Shown here: positions 52,274-61,641 of the stretch, piece after piece | Numbering within the stretch: position 1 is the stretch's first letter | Layout: each line of letters opens with the position of its first letter | Source: Acidobacteriaceae bacterium | GTDB taxonomy: Bacteria > Acidobacteriota > Terriglobia > Bryobacterales > Bryobacteraceae | Length of the DNA stretch: 64,000 nt | Reading direction: 5' to 3' | Assembly (NCBI GenBank): GCA_019240405.1 | Contig: JAFAYL010000038.1 | Coordinates: 98,686-162,685, forward strand | The notes under the pieces: model-generated | The model's input: only the letters and a program-made list of their open reading frames with translations | Told to the model about the DNA's origin: nothing | Database searches by the model: none | Translations under genes and position numbers: made by a program

Positions 52274-52451
52274 TGAGGCATCCACCCGAACGGTTGGTTC
52301 TATAGCTTGCATAGGATTAACGATCTAGTATGGGACGGTCATACTATACATCTTCTAAGGGTTGAGTTCAATCGATTCTTCTGAGCGGTGGAAACAAGTG
52401 TCGAAGTCAAGCCGGGCCGGGATTGTTCATTAAGCGATACTTGAGGGAAGG

Positions 52452-53264
52452 ATGATGAAAATCGTACTACTGCTGTCATTGTTTGTAGGCGCGTCTTTGG
52501 TGGCCGCCGACACCCTTGTGCTTCGCGATGGCTCAACAGTGGATGGCAGCTTCCTGGGTGGCGATAACCGCTCGATTCGCTTCGCGGTGGGCGACCAGGT
52601 AAAGACCTATTCCCTGAATGACGTCGATTCGATTAGGTTTGGCAATAGTCCCGCTCCCGCTTCTGCATCTACGAATCCTTCCCCGGGCGATACGACGCAA
52701 CCGAGCGCACCTGCTCAAACTCCTGCGCTGCCGGCAAGCGCTCCTGCTACCGGCGCAATGGGCGTTGAAATAACCGCAGGAACTCAAATCGTAATTCGGA
52801 TGATCGATGCGGTGAATTCCGAAACAGATACGCTTGGACAAACCTACCGTGCCAGTACAGATCAGCCGATCGTGGTAAATGGCCAAACCGTGATTCCGCG
52901 CGGCGCCGATGTAATTGCAACGCTGATCGATGCAAAACAATCCGGTAAAATCGAAGGCCGGACAGTCCTCACGCTTGATTTGAAGAGCGTTACCGTGAAT
53001 GGGCGCAGCTACGATATCGTGACGACCGGCGTTTCGAAGGCAAGCTCATCGCGTGGCGCTCGTTCAGCAAAAGTGATTGGCGGTACAGCAGCGCTCGGCG
53101 CGATCATCGGTGGCGCTGCCGGCGGCGGTAGAGGCGCAGCTATTGGCGCTGGTTCAGGGGCTGCGGTTGGAACCGCCGCTGAGGTTGCAACTTCTGGCCA
53201 GAAGGTAAAGATCCCGGCCGAGACTCGTCTCACCTTTACGCTCCAAAATCCGTTGGATCTCTGA
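52452..53264 (+). CDS. Exported protein with glycine-zipper segment
   Basis: A 270-residue protein. Signal peptide (KIVLLLSLFVGASLVAA); a short beta domain ADTLVLRDGSTVDGSFLGG...IRFGN typical of acidobacterial secreted proteins; a P/A/S/T linker (about 65-100); a beta-barrel-like part (ITAGTQIVIRMIDAV...VNGQTVIPRGADVIATLID), then a glycine zipper (AALGAIIGGAAGGGRGAAIGAG). It ends KIPAETRLTFTLQNPL. Role unknown; an envelope location is likely. Preceded by GAGGGAAGG just before the ATG-ATG start pair. Confidence 0.75.
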   Translation: MMKIVLLLSLFVGASLVAADTLVLRDGSTVDGSFLGGDNRSIRFAVGDQVKTYSLNDVDSIRFGNSPAPASASTNPSPGDTTQPSAPAQTPALPASAPATGAMGVEITAGTQIVIRMIDAVNSETDTLGQTYRASTDQPIVVNGQTVIPRGADVIATLIDAKQSGKIEGRTVLTLDLKSVTVNGRSYDIVTTGVSKASSSRGARSAKVIGGTAALGAIIGGAAGGGRGAAIGAGSGAAVGTAAEVATSGQKVKIPAETRLTFTLQNPLDL

Positions 53265-53282
53265 GGTCCAGATCGCTGCTTT

Positions 53283-53918
53283 ATGGAACTTCTCGATCCC
53301 GTCGAAGTGCGTGTGCTCGGTGCGCTGATCGAGAAGGAAGGCACCACGCCTGAATATTACCCGCTCTCACTGAATGCGCTCGTTAACGCCTGCAATCAGA
53401 AATCGAATCGCGATCCAGTTGTCGATTACGATCAAGACAGTGTACACGACGCAGTCGAGCGTCTGCGTGAAAAGAAACTTGCCTTAACCATCGTGGGCAG
53501 CGGCCGGGTGACCAAGTACGCCCAGCGAATCTCGGAGACCTTGAACCTGGGCAGGCGCGAGCTGGCCGTGCTCTGTACTCTCCTGCTGCGCGGCCCGCAG
53601 ACGTTGGGCGAGATTAAGGATCGTAGTGAGCGCATGTTCGCCTTTGCCGAAAATGCGGAAATCGAACGAGTGTTGGAGAAACTCGCAGGGTGGCCTGAGC
53701 GTCCACTCGCCAAAAAATTGGCTCGGCAGGCAGGGCAGAAAGAAGCGCGGTATACCCATCTGCTGTCCGGGGAACCCGAAATAGAATTGCTCAGTGAAGC
53801 TGCGCCTCCAGTGCAGCCTACGAGAATTGCTCAACTCGAGCAACAAATTGAGCAGCTCCGATCCGACCTTAAGGAGCTTCAACAGAGGTTCAATGAGCTT
53901 GAGGAGCAGCTTCGCTGA
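53283..53918 (+). CDS. yceH: YceH/DUF480 family protein
   Basis: A 211-residue cytoplasmic protein of two winged-helix-like domains: LDPVEVRVLGALIEKEGTTPEYYPLSLNAL (about 4-33) and LGRRELAVLCTLLLRGPQTLGEIKDRSERMFAF (about 89-121), followed by WPERPLAKKLARQAGQKEARYTHLL, all diagnostic. It ends with a coiled coil (about 180-211). The family is widespread; its function is uncertain. It lies 18 bp after the glycine-zipper gene and converges with the DUF1634 gene. Confidence 0.93.
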   Translation: MELLDPVEVRVLGALIEKEGTTPEYYPLSLNALVNACNQKSNRDPVVDYDQDSVHDAVERLREKKLALTIVGSGRVTKYAQRISETLNLGRRELAVLCTLLLRGPQTLGEIKDRSERMFAFAENAEIERVLEKLAGWPERPLAKKLARQAGQKEARYTHLLSGEPEIELLSEAAPPVQPTRIAQLEQQIEQLRSDLKELQQRFNELEEQLR

Positions 53919-53932
53919 TTGACCTCAGTCGC

Positions 53933-54322
53933 TCATCCTTGAACCGCTCCGCTGATCAAGCTGTACAACAGGACGGTCAGCACAATCGCGGTAATCACTA
54001 CATACGTACGATCGCGCTCAAGCGCGAAGCCGGCCAGTGAAACTGCGACCCGCGCAATGGGCGTGGCGATAAGCAGAAGCAGGCCTAGCTGAATAATGGA
54101 GCGCGCGCGGAGAGAAAATGCGCCCGCCACGATTTGATCCACAATCCGGTCAACGCTCGGCTCCCCGCGGAACGTGTGATGATCGGCCCGCTCGCTTCCA
54201 TGCCTCGCCATGTAATAAACGCCCCCTGCAAACACGACTACAGCGGAGATCACAACACCGCTGCGCAGCAGCACGCTCACGATGCGCTCAAGCTTCGCGT
54301 CTGTAATCTTCGGGAGCTTCAT
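53933..54322 (-). CDS. DUF1634 membrane protein
   Basis: A 129-residue protein with three helices (about 16-38, 75-97, 103-125). The second contains QLGLLLLIATPIARVAVSL, a family hallmark. DUF1634 proteins are nearly always encoded beside TauE/SafE-type transporters, as here, where it overlaps the tauE-like stop by 4 bp. It is probably an accessory subunit of that exporter, inferred from recurrent pairing. Confidence 0.9.
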   Translation of the reverse strand: MKLPKITDAKLERIVSVLLRSGVVISAVVVFAGGVYYMARHGSERADHHTFRGEPSVDRIVDQIVAGAFSLRARSIIQLGLLLLIATPIARVAVSLAGFALERDRTYVVITAIVLTVLLYSLISGAVQG

Positions 54323-55155
54323 ATCCTGCCGGTAATGCCGTTGAAGATCATCTCAAGGCCTACAAGAGACACAACCACTGCAAAAATTTTTCGCAGCAGG
54401 GGAACCGAAAGCCGAGCCAAGTACCGCGACCCAATCACCGAACCGGCAAGCACCCCCAGCATTACCGGCATGGCGACGGCAGGATCGATATAACCGCGGC
54501 TCAAGTAGACGCTCGCGCTTGCCGCAGCGGTAACGCCGATCATGAAATTGCTCGTAGCCGTCGAAACCTTGAATGGAATCCGCATGGCTTGATCCATTGC
54601 GATCACTTTCAAAGAGCCCGAGCCAATGCCCAACAATCCCGAGACAGCGCCAGCGCCGAACATCAGACCGAAACCTGTTTTCACGTGATACACAGAGTAG
54701 GGTTGCGGTCCGTCACTGGAGTTATAGATACCATTCAGTTTCAATCGGTCGGCGAGCGAGTCGGGCGGATGCATCACACTGACGTCTTTCCGCGGCCGGC
54801 TGGTCTGCCATGCCGCTTGCAGCAAGATGATCCCAAACAGGACGCTCAAATAGCGAATCGGAATATGCGTAGCAAGAAACGCGCCTAGCACCGCGCCCAG
54901 CGTGGTCGCGATTTCGAGAAACATTCCTATCCGGATATTGGAATAGCCATCGCGCACGTATGCGGCTGCCGCGCCGGAGGAAGTCGCAATCACTGATACC
55001 AGGCTTGCGCCGATCGCATAACGAAGATCCACCCCGAGAAACAGCGCCAAAACCGGCGTAACAATGACTCCGCCGCCAAGACCCGTAAGCGCGCCCAGAA
55101 AGCCCGCGAGCAGAGCAGCCGCGAAAACAATGGGAGTAAATTCAGCGACGGTCAT
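54319..55155 (-). CDS. Sulfite exporter TauE/SafE family permease
   Basis: A 278-residue integral membrane protein with about eight helices. The first repeat carries LAGFLGALTGLGGGVIVTPVLALF and the second FGAGAVSGLLGIGSGSLKVIAMD, the glycine-rich motifs of the TauE/SafE family, which exports sulfite, sulfoacetate or related organosulfur anions. The substrate is not deducible. Start is only 21 bp from the divergent esterase gene, so the two promoters must overlap the opposite coding sequence or be very compact. Confidence 0.92.
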   Translation of the reverse strand: MTVAEFTPIVFAAALLAGFLGALTGLGGGVIVTPVLALFLGVDLRYAIGASLVSVIATSSGAAAAYVRDGYSNIRIGMFLEIATTLGAVLGAFLATHIPIRYLSVLFGIILLQAAWQTSRPRKDVSVMHPPDSLADRLKLNGIYNSSDGPQPYSVYHVKTGFGLMFGAGAVSGLLGIGSGSLKVIAMDQAMRIPFKVSTATSNFMIGVTAAASASVYLSRGYIDPAVAMPVMLGVLAGSVIGSRYLARLSVPLLRKIFAVVVSLVGLEMIFNGITGRI

Positions 55156-55176
55156 AGCTTATATTCAGGATTGCTT

Positions 55177-56301
55177 ATGAAAACCATTCTTCTGAGCTTG
55201 ATCGCCATAGGAATTGCTTTCGCGCAGCATGAAGCTCCTCTTCATTCCCCTGATGTTCAAGCGGACGGCCGTGTTACGTTTCGATTTCGAGCGCCAAACG
55301 CGCAGCACGTTTCGCTCAACCTCGCCGACGCAAAGCAGCCTTATGTTATGCAAAAAGACAATGAGGGCGTGTGGGTCGTCACGACCGAGGCGCTCGCGCC
55401 GGATTTTTACGGATACTCGTTCGAAGTCGATAGCGTCCATTCGCTTGATCCATATGATCCGCACATCATTCCTAACCTTTTGAACCCCAGCGATGAGATG
55501 CGCGTCCCTGGCCCTTCGCCGGCCCCCTGGGACCTGACCGATATACCGCATGGCACCGTCAATCATCATTTCTATAGGTCCAGTATTGTCGGAGACGACC
55601 GCGGCTTTTACGTCTACACCCCGCCCGGCTATGATCCGGCTGCCAAAAATCTCTATCCTGTTCTCTATTTACTTCATGGGTACAGCGATGACGCAAGGGC
55701 GTGGGCTGTCGTTGGGAGAGCAAATCTGATACTCGATTCACTGATTGCTGAACATAAAGCCAAACCGATGATTATCGTCATGCCGCTGGGCTACGGCGCG
55801 CCTGAAATTGTCCAGCACACGGCAGTCTTCGGCGCGCCATTCAGTCATGCAGAGCTTCGCGAGAAGAACTTCTCCAAATTCCGGCAAGCTCTGATCGAGG
55901 AAGTAATCCCCCGAGTCGAAAAGTCTTACAAAATCAAACCAGATCGCGCTTCTCGCGCCATCGCAGGACTTTCGATGGGAGGCGCAGAGTCGCTTTTGAC
56001 CGGGCTCAACCGGCTGGATAAATTCGCGTGGGTGGGAGCCTTCAGCTCGGGCGGACTCGATGACAATTTTGCGTCCGATTTTCCGAACTTGAGCAGCGCC
56101 GCCAACGAACAACTCCGCCTTCTTTGGATTTCGTGCGGTACAGATGATCATTTAATCGGTCTGAATAGAAACCTTATCGCCTGGTTGAAATCGAAGGAAA
56201 TTCGAGTCACGCAAATAGAAACACCGGGCATGCACTCCTGGAGTGTCTGGCGCCGCAATCTCGTTGCTCTCGCGCCGTTGCTGTTCACTGATTCACGTTA
56301 G
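55177..56301 (+). CDS. Exported esterase with E-set N-terminal domain (Fes/antigen-85-like)
   Basis: About 374 residues. Signal peptide (KTILLSLIAIGIAFAQ), a CBM48/E-set-like beta domain (about 30-110: VTFRFRAPNAQHVSLNLADA...YGYSFEVDSVHSLDPYDP) and an alpha/beta esterase of the Fes/EsteraseD type: YPVLYLLHGYSDDARAW, nucleophile in AIAGLSMGGAES, and PGMHSWSVWRRNL with the catalytic His. This domain pair is frequent in feruloyl/acetyl-xylan esterases acting on plant polymers; the substrate is inferred. AGGA six bases before ATG 55177 supports this start over TTG 55171. Confidence 0.9.
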   Translation: MKTILLSLIAIGIAFAQHEAPLHSPDVQADGRVTFRFRAPNAQHVSLNLADAKQPYVMQKDNEGVWVVTTEALAPDFYGYSFEVDSVHSLDPYDPHIIPNLLNPSDEMRVPGPSPAPWDLTDIPHGTVNHHFYRSSIVGDDRGFYVYTPPGYDPAAKNLYPVLYLLHGYSDDARAWAVVGRANLILDSLIAEHKAKPMIIVMPLGYGAPEIVQHTAVFGAPFSHAELREKNFSKFRQALIEEVIPRVEKSYKIKPDRASRAIAGLSMGGAESLLTGLNRLDKFAWVGAFSSGGLDDNFASDFPNLSSAANEQLRLLWISCGTDDHLIGLNRNLIAWLKSKEIRVTQIETPGMHSWSVWRRNLVALAPLLFTDSR

Positions 56302-56306
56302 ACCCC

Positions 56307-56337
56307 AAAAAAAAACCGAACGGCATTAACCGTTCGG
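56307..56337 (-). terminator. Rho-independent terminator of the OmpA-family gene
   Basis: Arms CCGAACGG (56316-56323) and CCGTTCGG (56330-56337) around a 6-base loop. Read on the minus strand, the stem is followed by a run of nine T residues. It lies 41 bp after the OmpA-like stop and also sits just after the convergent esterase stop, so it may work weakly in both directions. Confidence 0.88.
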
Positions 56338-56378
56338 CCTCTCGTTTCGGAGCGATGTATCTGTGCGTCGAGAGAACT

Positions 56379-57386
56379 TTATTTGGCGCTTTCAGGCGTT
56401 GGGGCATTCGACGCCACCACGCCTTGATTCACCAATACGTTGACCTCTACACGGCGGTTTTGTTTACGCCCTTCGCGCGTGTTATTGTCCGCGACCGCAT
56501 GCGATGTTCCCATCCCGGCTGGCGCCAGGATTCGGTGCAGCGGTATGTTCCCTTGCTGCTCTAAATACTGAATCACCGCATTTGCCCGCCGCTCGCTCAG
56601 TTGTTGATTCCGGTCGGCCTTTCCACTGCTGTCCGCGAATCCGGCCACTTCAATCATGTAGCCCTTCTCGCCCAGCGCTTGCTGAGCCAATTCGTCCAGG
56701 TCGCGCTTTGCATCCGGGCTCAGCACCGCGCTGTTCAGCTTGAAATAGACCGTTTTCGAGTACTTGGGTTCGTAATTATCCAAGTCCGAAACACGCTTAT
56801 TTACCTCCGTCACGCCTTGATTGGCTTGATCGGCTTCCGTCTTCACTTGTCCGACCTGCTGTTGCGTTTGCTTCTCAGTATCTTCAAGTTGTCCCTGTCG
56901 ATTCTCTATCTGTCCGGCTCGGTTCTCGAGCTGTCCTGCCCGGTTTTCCAATGTCCCGGTTCGTGCCTCAACGGGCGCAACTCGCGTGTCTATCTGTCGG
57001 GACGCACGCATCGAATTGGGATCGAAAACCACACGGCTAGCAACGAGCTCACCCTTTTCGTTTCCCTTGCCCTGTGCTTCAACGTGCAAACCGGGAACAA
57101 GCGAAGTCGCATCCATCGCGTGCTTGCCCCACCCAAATACACCGTGTTTCATCTCGATTTTGGTTCCATCCGTCAGATCCACTGTGCCGATCGCATCGTC
57201 ATCACCGCGAAGCTTTAGCATGCTTCCATTCTTAGAAACAATCACGCCCCTTACTTTGGCGTCCTGTCCGTTTGTGAATACTCTTTCATTTGGCTCGACC
57301 ATGCCCATCACGAGCGCCGCACTGAATAAAACGGAAAGAAGAATCCAGATCGAATTCTTAACGTACTTTGGCAGTAGATACCTCAT
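56379..57386 (-). CDS. OmpA-family peptidoglycan-binding protein with heptad-repeat spacer
   Basis: A 335-residue exported protein: N-terminal hydrophobic signal (SIWILLSVLFSAALVMGM), a beta domain (about 30-130, AKVRGVIVSKNGSMLKLRGDD), a spacer of 7-residue repeats (TGTLENRAGQLENR then AGQIENRQGQLED; about 140-170) leading into a coiled coil, and the OmpA C-terminal domain (about 205-320) with AGFADSSGKADRNQQLSERRA and the diagnostic NTREGRKQNRRVEV. It likely ties the outer envelope to peptidoglycan. Terminated by the strong hairpin downstream. Confidence 0.92.
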   Translation of the reverse strand: MRYLLPKYVKNSIWILLSVLFSAALVMGMVEPNERVFTNGQDAKVRGVIVSKNGSMLKLRGDDDAIGTVDLTDGTKIEMKHGVFGWGKHAMDATSLVPGLHVEAQGKGNEKGELVASRVVFDPNSMRASRQIDTRVAPVEARTGTLENRAGQLENRAGQIENRQGQLEDTEKQTQQQVGQVKTEADQANQGVTEVNKRVSDLDNYEPKYSKTVYFKLNSAVLSPDAKRDLDELAQQALGEKGYMIEVAGFADSSGKADRNQQLSERRANAVIQYLEQQGNIPLHRILAPAGMGTSHAVADNNTREGRKQNRRVEVNVLVNQGVVASNAPTPESAK

Positions 57387-57465
57387 CAGCGAATTAGACG
57401 CTTAGCTCCTGGGGAGCGTAACCGTAAATCTCCTCAAAAGCCGGAACCGATGAATACTCTTCGAT

Positions 57466-59082
57466 TTACGCGGCAGGTTTGCCTTTAGCTGGTTCTTCCG
57501 GTACCGGCTTAGGGGCTGGTTTCGGCGGTGGTAGAGGTTTGCGGGGCAACATTTCGGATCGGTTTGCTGTCAGGTATACAAAACTGGCAACAATCGTCGC
57601 AGCTTGCTTCAAATCGCTCTCCGACGCGCGATCGTAAACATCCATATTGGAGTGGTGAGTGCGCGTGGAATACTCTAACTCGTCTTGAATGAATTGAAAA
57701 CCAGGTAGTCCTACGGCATCGAAGCTGAGATGATCGGTACCTCCGGTATCGCGAACCGTAATCGCGCCTGCCTCCATGTCCTTGAATGGCATAAACCACT
57801 GCTCGAAGATAGGACGGCACATATCGTTTCCTTGAAGATAAATGCCGCGGATCTTTCCGCTTCCGTTATCAAGATTGAAGTAAGCGTCAAGCTTGGCGTG
57901 CGCCTCGGTGAGTTTCATCGTTTCGGGATCGCCGAAATGTTCCTTCACATAAGCCCTTGAACCCAGCAAGCCTTCTTCTTCACCGCCCCACAACGCCAGC
58001 CGCACAGTCCGATCCATTCTTAAGTTCAACGTCTTTAACAGCCGTATGGCCTCGATTGTGACAGCGCTCCCGGCGCCGTTGTCCGTTGCGCCAGTGCCGC
58101 CATGCCAAGAATCCAGATGCGCTCCGAGCATCACCACTTCATCCTTCTTCTTGCCTCCTGCAATCTCCGCGATCACGTTCGCTGAATCTTGAGGCGGCAG
58201 TATGGTGGTTTTTACATCCAGATCAAGCTTGACCGGGATCTCGTGCGATAACAGCCGGTAAATGCGATTGTAGTGCTCGGGAGTCACGACAATGCTCGCA
58301 GGCGGAACTTCGTCTTTCGGCTCCCGGTCTCCTCCCGAGGATCCAAACACCGTGCCCCCATCGCCCGCATAGCCGAAGCTGAGAATCGCGGCCACATTCT
58401 CCGAGGCGAAAAATTCGTTGATCTTTTTCCGAATAGCGCGAAGCTGGTCGGGCGTCATATTTTGCCAGGGCTCGGGCAAGCGGGAGCGATTTGCGGCTCT
58501 GCCGGCATTCGCTTCCGGAAATTTCTCGGTTTCGGCAAGCTCGGAATCGCTCCAGCGCGAGGACAGCGGCTTCGTGGATAGCTCCAGCGATCTCGGTTTC
58601 ATGCTGAGGACCACTTTGCCCTTCAGCTTGCCCTTATATTTCTCCATATCGGCTTCCGTGTAAATCGTCGCTATGATCGCTTCGGCGGTGATTTGCCCTG
58701 GCGTTGAAGCGGTCCACGCGAGCGGAAAGCCGATCAAAGCCTGATATTGGGGCTCCACCATGGCGGCATAAAATTTATCGACACGCCAACTTCGTCCAAA
58801 CGGTCCCCACTTCTCTGTTTTGGCGGGGATGCCTAAATCCGACAACTGCTTCACAACCCAGTTGGCGGCCGAAAAAAAATTCGGTGAGTTGGTCAAACGC
58901 GGGCCATTTACGTCACTCAAATAGAACAAAGTATCCATTACCTTCGAATGGCTTCGCTCTTCCGCGCGGATACGCTGCATTGTGTATAGATCAACGTTCT
59001 CTTCGGAAGCGGCGATAGCGACGGCAATGAATACGGTCGCAAGGCCACGGGCTACAAGTCGAAGCTGACGTAACATAGGCAT
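57466..59082 (-). CDS. Exported M28-family metallopeptidase with PA-type insert
   Basis: A 538-residue zinc aminopeptidase-like protein. Signal peptide ([16 protein letters not shown]); an inserted PA-type region (about 130-260); the M28 catalytic core: [23 protein letters not shown] (His and bridging Asp), [10 protein letters not shown] (catalytic E pair), [14 protein letters not shown] (Asp ligand) and a His ligand in [11 protein letters not shown]. All zinc ligands are present. A P/K-rich tail follows. Probably degrades peptides outside the cytoplasm. It is divergent from msrA with a 27-bp gap. Confidence 0.93.
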   Translation of the reverse strand: MPMLRQLRLVARGLATVFIAVAIAASEENVDLYTMQRIRAEERSHSKVMDTLFYLSDVNGPRLTNSPNFFSAANWVVKQLSDLGIPAKTEKWGPFGRSWRVDKFYAAMVEPQYQALIGFPLAWTASTPGQITAEAIIATIYTEADMEKYKGKLKGKVVLSMKPRSLELSTKPLSSRWSDSELAETEKFPEANAGRAANRSRLPEPWQNMTPDQLRAIRKKINEFFASENVAAILSFGYAGDGGTVFGSSGGDREPKDEVPPASIVVTPEHYNRIYRLLSHEIPVKLDLDVKTTILPPQDSANVIAEIAGGKKKDEVVMLGAHLDSWHGGTGATDNGAGSAVTIEAIRLLKTLNLRMDRTVRLALWGGEEEGLLGSRAYVKEHFGDPETMKLTEAHAKLDAYFNLDNGSGKIRGIYLQGNDMCRPIFEQWFMPFKDMEAGAITVRDTGGTDHLSFDAVGLPGFQFIQDELEYSTRTHHSNMDVYDRASESDLKQAATIVASFVYLTANRSEMLPRKPLPPPKPAPKPVPEEPAKGKPAA

Positions 59083-59109
59083 TCAGATTATCAGAGGAAA
59101 ATAGAAGAT

Positions 59110-59583
59110 ATGACAGAGAAAGCTACGTTTGGCGCGGGATGCTTCTGGGGTGTGGAAGCAACATTCCGCGAGCTGGATGGTGTCCTGGATGCTGCTGCCG
59201 GCTATGAAGGCGGCCACACTCCGAATCCCACATATAAGGATGTCTGTACAGATCGAACCGGCCATGCTGAGGTGGTCCAAGTTGAGTACGATCCAGCCAA
59301 AGTCAGCTATAACCAGCTCTTAAACGTTTTCTGGGACACACACGATCCGACTCAAGTGAACCGCCAGGGTCCTGATGTCGGAACACAGTACCGTAGCGTC
59401 ATCTTCTTCCACACTCCAGAACAAGAACAAGCGGCCCGCGCATCCAAAACAGCGCTGGAGGAGTCGGGCAAATTCAAGCGTCCGATCGCCACCCAAATCG
59501 AGCCGGCTCGCGCGTTTTACCGAGCGGAAGAATACCATCAGCAATACTTGGCAAAGCGCGGGCTCCGGCACTGCCATATTTAA
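59110..59583 (+). CDS. msrA: Peptide-methionine (S)-S-oxide reductase
   Basis: A 157-residue cytoplasmic repair enzyme reducing methionine S-sulfoxide. The catalytic GCFWG motif is at residues 10-14 (C11); family segments [54 protein letters not shown] and [15 protein letters not shown] are complete. Usual length. No msrB lies beside it. The next gene, phenylalanine hydroxylase, follows 87 bp later on the same strand with its own ribosome site, so joint transcription is possible but not required. Confidence 0.96.
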   Translation: MTEKATFGAGCFWGVEATFRELDGVLDAAAGYEGGHTPNPTYKDVCTDRTGHAEVVQVEYDPAKVSYNQLLNVFWDTHDPTQVNRQGPDVGTQYRSVIFFHTPEQEQAARASKTALEESGKFKRPIATQIEPARAFYRAEEYHQQYLAKRGLRHCHI

Positions 59584-59670
59584 TGCCACCACGGCGAAAA
59601 TAGAGCAACCAGCGCTACTCCGCGAATGTTTCTTTTGAGCTAGCATGGAATTGCGGAAAGGGAACGCGCG

Positions 59671-60615
59671 ATGCCGACTGTAACGTTTGCGGACCTTACA
59701 ACCACCCAAGCACCTTTCATCGAGCAGGCTCAGCACGACGGGCAACTGTTCATCTATCAGCCTTACGAGCAGTACTCGGAACGGAACCATGAAGCTTGGC
59801 GCAAACTTTACTCGCGAATGCTTCCGCGCTGGCAGCGCTACGCCAACCCGGCGTTCCAACGTGGCGTCCAGTCCCTGTGTCTTGATCCGAACGCCGTTCC
59901 AAAGCTCGAAGACGTAAATCGATTTTTGCAGCCCTTAACTGGCTTTCAGGCCAAACCCGTCAGCGGCTATGTTCCTGCATTCCTTTTTTTTGATTGCCTG
60001 CGCAATCGCGAGTTTCCAACCACGATCACCATTCGTGATGCCGACCGCCTGGACTACTTGCCGGAGCCGGATATTTTCCACGATGTAGCTGGCCACGTCC
60101 CGATGCATACCGATCGCGCTTTCGCTGAGACGTTAGTCCGGTTTGGCGAATGCGCTCACACGGCCGCCGACGCGGTGGACGGAATCAGCGATCCTCAGAA
60201 GCGCGCGGCGGCAATGACGAGCATCATTCGCGCAATGGCTCGCTTCTTCTGGTTTACCATTGAGTTCGGCCTCATGCGCTCCGGTAACGGAATTTCGGTT
60301 TATGGGAGCGGGCTGCTCAGTAGTTACGGGGAGATTCACCATTCGGTCGAATCGCCTGAGGTGCAACGTTATCCATTGCAACTCGAATGGGTCATCAACC
60401 AAGGGTTTGAGATCGACCACTATCAGCCGTTGTTGTTCATCGTCGACTCGTTCGAGCACCTGTATGAATCCGTGCACGAATTGGAGCGCTGGATGAAGGA
60501 TGGCAGGCTGAACAATGTCGCTCCTGGAGAGCCTGCCGTGAACGAACGCGATCTCGAAAGCTTTCTAAAGGCTTCTCACCAGCCCCGGTCTGGCCGGTCT
60601 CTCTCGCGATCCTGA
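59671..60615 (+). CDS. phhA: Phenylalanine 4-monooxygenase
   Basis: A 314-residue iron- and pterin-dependent aromatic hydroxylase making tyrosine from phenylalanine. Iron ligands are visible: H137 and H142 in [16 protein letters not shown] and E198 in FWFTIEFGL; the pterin-binding [18 protein letters not shown] segment precedes them. It lacks the regulatory ACT domain, as bacterial forms do. Its product feeds the tyrosine pathway at 17-25 kb, 35 kb away. No pterin-4a-carbinolamine dehydratase is beside it. The last 51 bp overlap the convergent SDR gene. Confidence 0.95.
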   Translation: MPTVTFADLTTTQAPFIEQAQHDGQLFIYQPYEQYSERNHEAWRKLYSRMLPRWQRYANPAFQRGVQSLCLDPNAVPKLEDVNRFLQPLTGFQAKPVSGYVPAFLFFDCLRNREFPTTITIRDADRLDYLPEPDIFHDVAGHVPMHTDRAFAETLVRFGECAHTAADAVDGISDPQKRAAAMTSIIRAMARFFWFTIEFGLMRSGNGISVYGSGLLSSYGEIHHSVESPEVQRYPLQLEWVINQGFEIDHYQPLLFIVDSFEHLYESVHELERWMKDGRLNNVAPGEPAVNERDLESFLKASHQPRSGRSLSRS

Positions 60616-61584
60616 TACGCCGACGGCGACGTGTTGCTCGTGTCGCGGGTTCTTCTGGGCCTTCTGCCTGAAGTACTCAATGGTCATGGCAAGACCGTCA
60701 TTAAGCTGAATACGTGGCTCCCAGCCCAGCACGATTTGCGCTTTACTGATATCCGGCTGCCGGATTTTCGGATCATCGGACGGCAATGGCTTGAATTCAA
60801 TACCCATCCGATTTCCAAACAATGCTCGAATGTGATTTGCAAACGTAAGCACGGACATCTCTACGGGATTCCCGAGATTCACCGGATACCGCTCGTCCGA
60901 CTCGCCTAGCCGAATCAGCCCATCCACTAAATCGGAGACGTAGCAGAAACTGCGTGTATGCGATCCATCTCCAAAGACGGTCAGATTCACGCTCCGCAAC
61001 GCTTGGTCGATAAACGTCGGCACCACTCGTCCGTCGTTTAATGCCATACGAGGCCCATAAGTATTAAAAATGCGCGCAATCGTGGTCCGCATGCCGTGTA
61101 CGCGGTGATACGCCATGGTGAGCGCTTCCGCATACCTCTTGCTCTCGTCGTAACAGGACCGCAAGCCCACCGGATTCACGTTTCCCCAATACGTTTCCTT
61201 TTGTGGATGCTCGAGAGGATCGCCGTAGCATTCAGAAGTCGAGGTCAACAGAAACACGGCATCTTTCTGACGCGCGAGCTCGAGCATGTTGCGAGTTCCT
61301 GTCGAGCCGCTTTCGAGCGTCTCGATTGGATGACTCAAGTACTCCGCGGGACTTGCAAGAGATGCCAGGTGAAACACTCGATCCACCCGGCCTGGAATGC
61401 TCACGGGGTTGCAGACGTCATATTGGCGGAATTCAAAAGCCCGATTACGGAGGAGATGCTGGACGTTTTCAAGGCTTCCGGTGATCAAATTATCAAGTCC
61501 AACCACCTCATGTCCATCTTCGATCAGCCGGTCGCAGAGGTGTGATCCAATGAAGCCAGCGGCTCCCGAAATGACAAATCTCAC
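60565..61584 (-). CDS. NAD-dependent SDR, UDP-glucuronate decarboxylase-like
   Basis: A 339-residue extended [43 protein letters not shown] (a strong mark of UDP-glucuronate decarboxylase-type enzymes), [18 protein letters not shown], catalytic [13 protein letters not shown], and [20 protein letters not shown]. Predicted to make UDP-xylose or a related sugar. This could supply the glycan cassette 16 kb away with its beta-xylosidase-like protein, but that is inference. The last 17 residues, in the overlap with phhA, look like an extension. Confidence 0.88.
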   Translation of the reverse strand: MRFVISGAAGFIGSHLCDRLIEDGHEVVGLDNLITGSLENVQHLLRNRAFEFRQYDVCNPVSIPGRVDRVFHLASLASPAEYLSHPIETLESGSTGTRNMLELARQKDAVFLLTSTSECYGDPLEHPQKETYWGNVNPVGLRSCYDESKRYAEALTMAYHRVHGMRTTIARIFNTYGPRMALNDGRVVPTFIDQALRSVNLTVFGDGSHTRSFCYVSDLVDGLIRLGESDERYPVNLGNPVEMSVLTFANHIRALFGNRMGIEFKPLPSDDPKIRQPDISKAQIVLGWEPRIQLNDGLAMTIEYFRQKAQKNPRHEQHVAVGVSGSRERPARPGLVRSL

Positions 61585-61641
61585 GTATTTCTATGCTACT
61601 AGACTGAGCGTTCAAAGCGCGTCAGAGGTGGCGCCCTCCTG

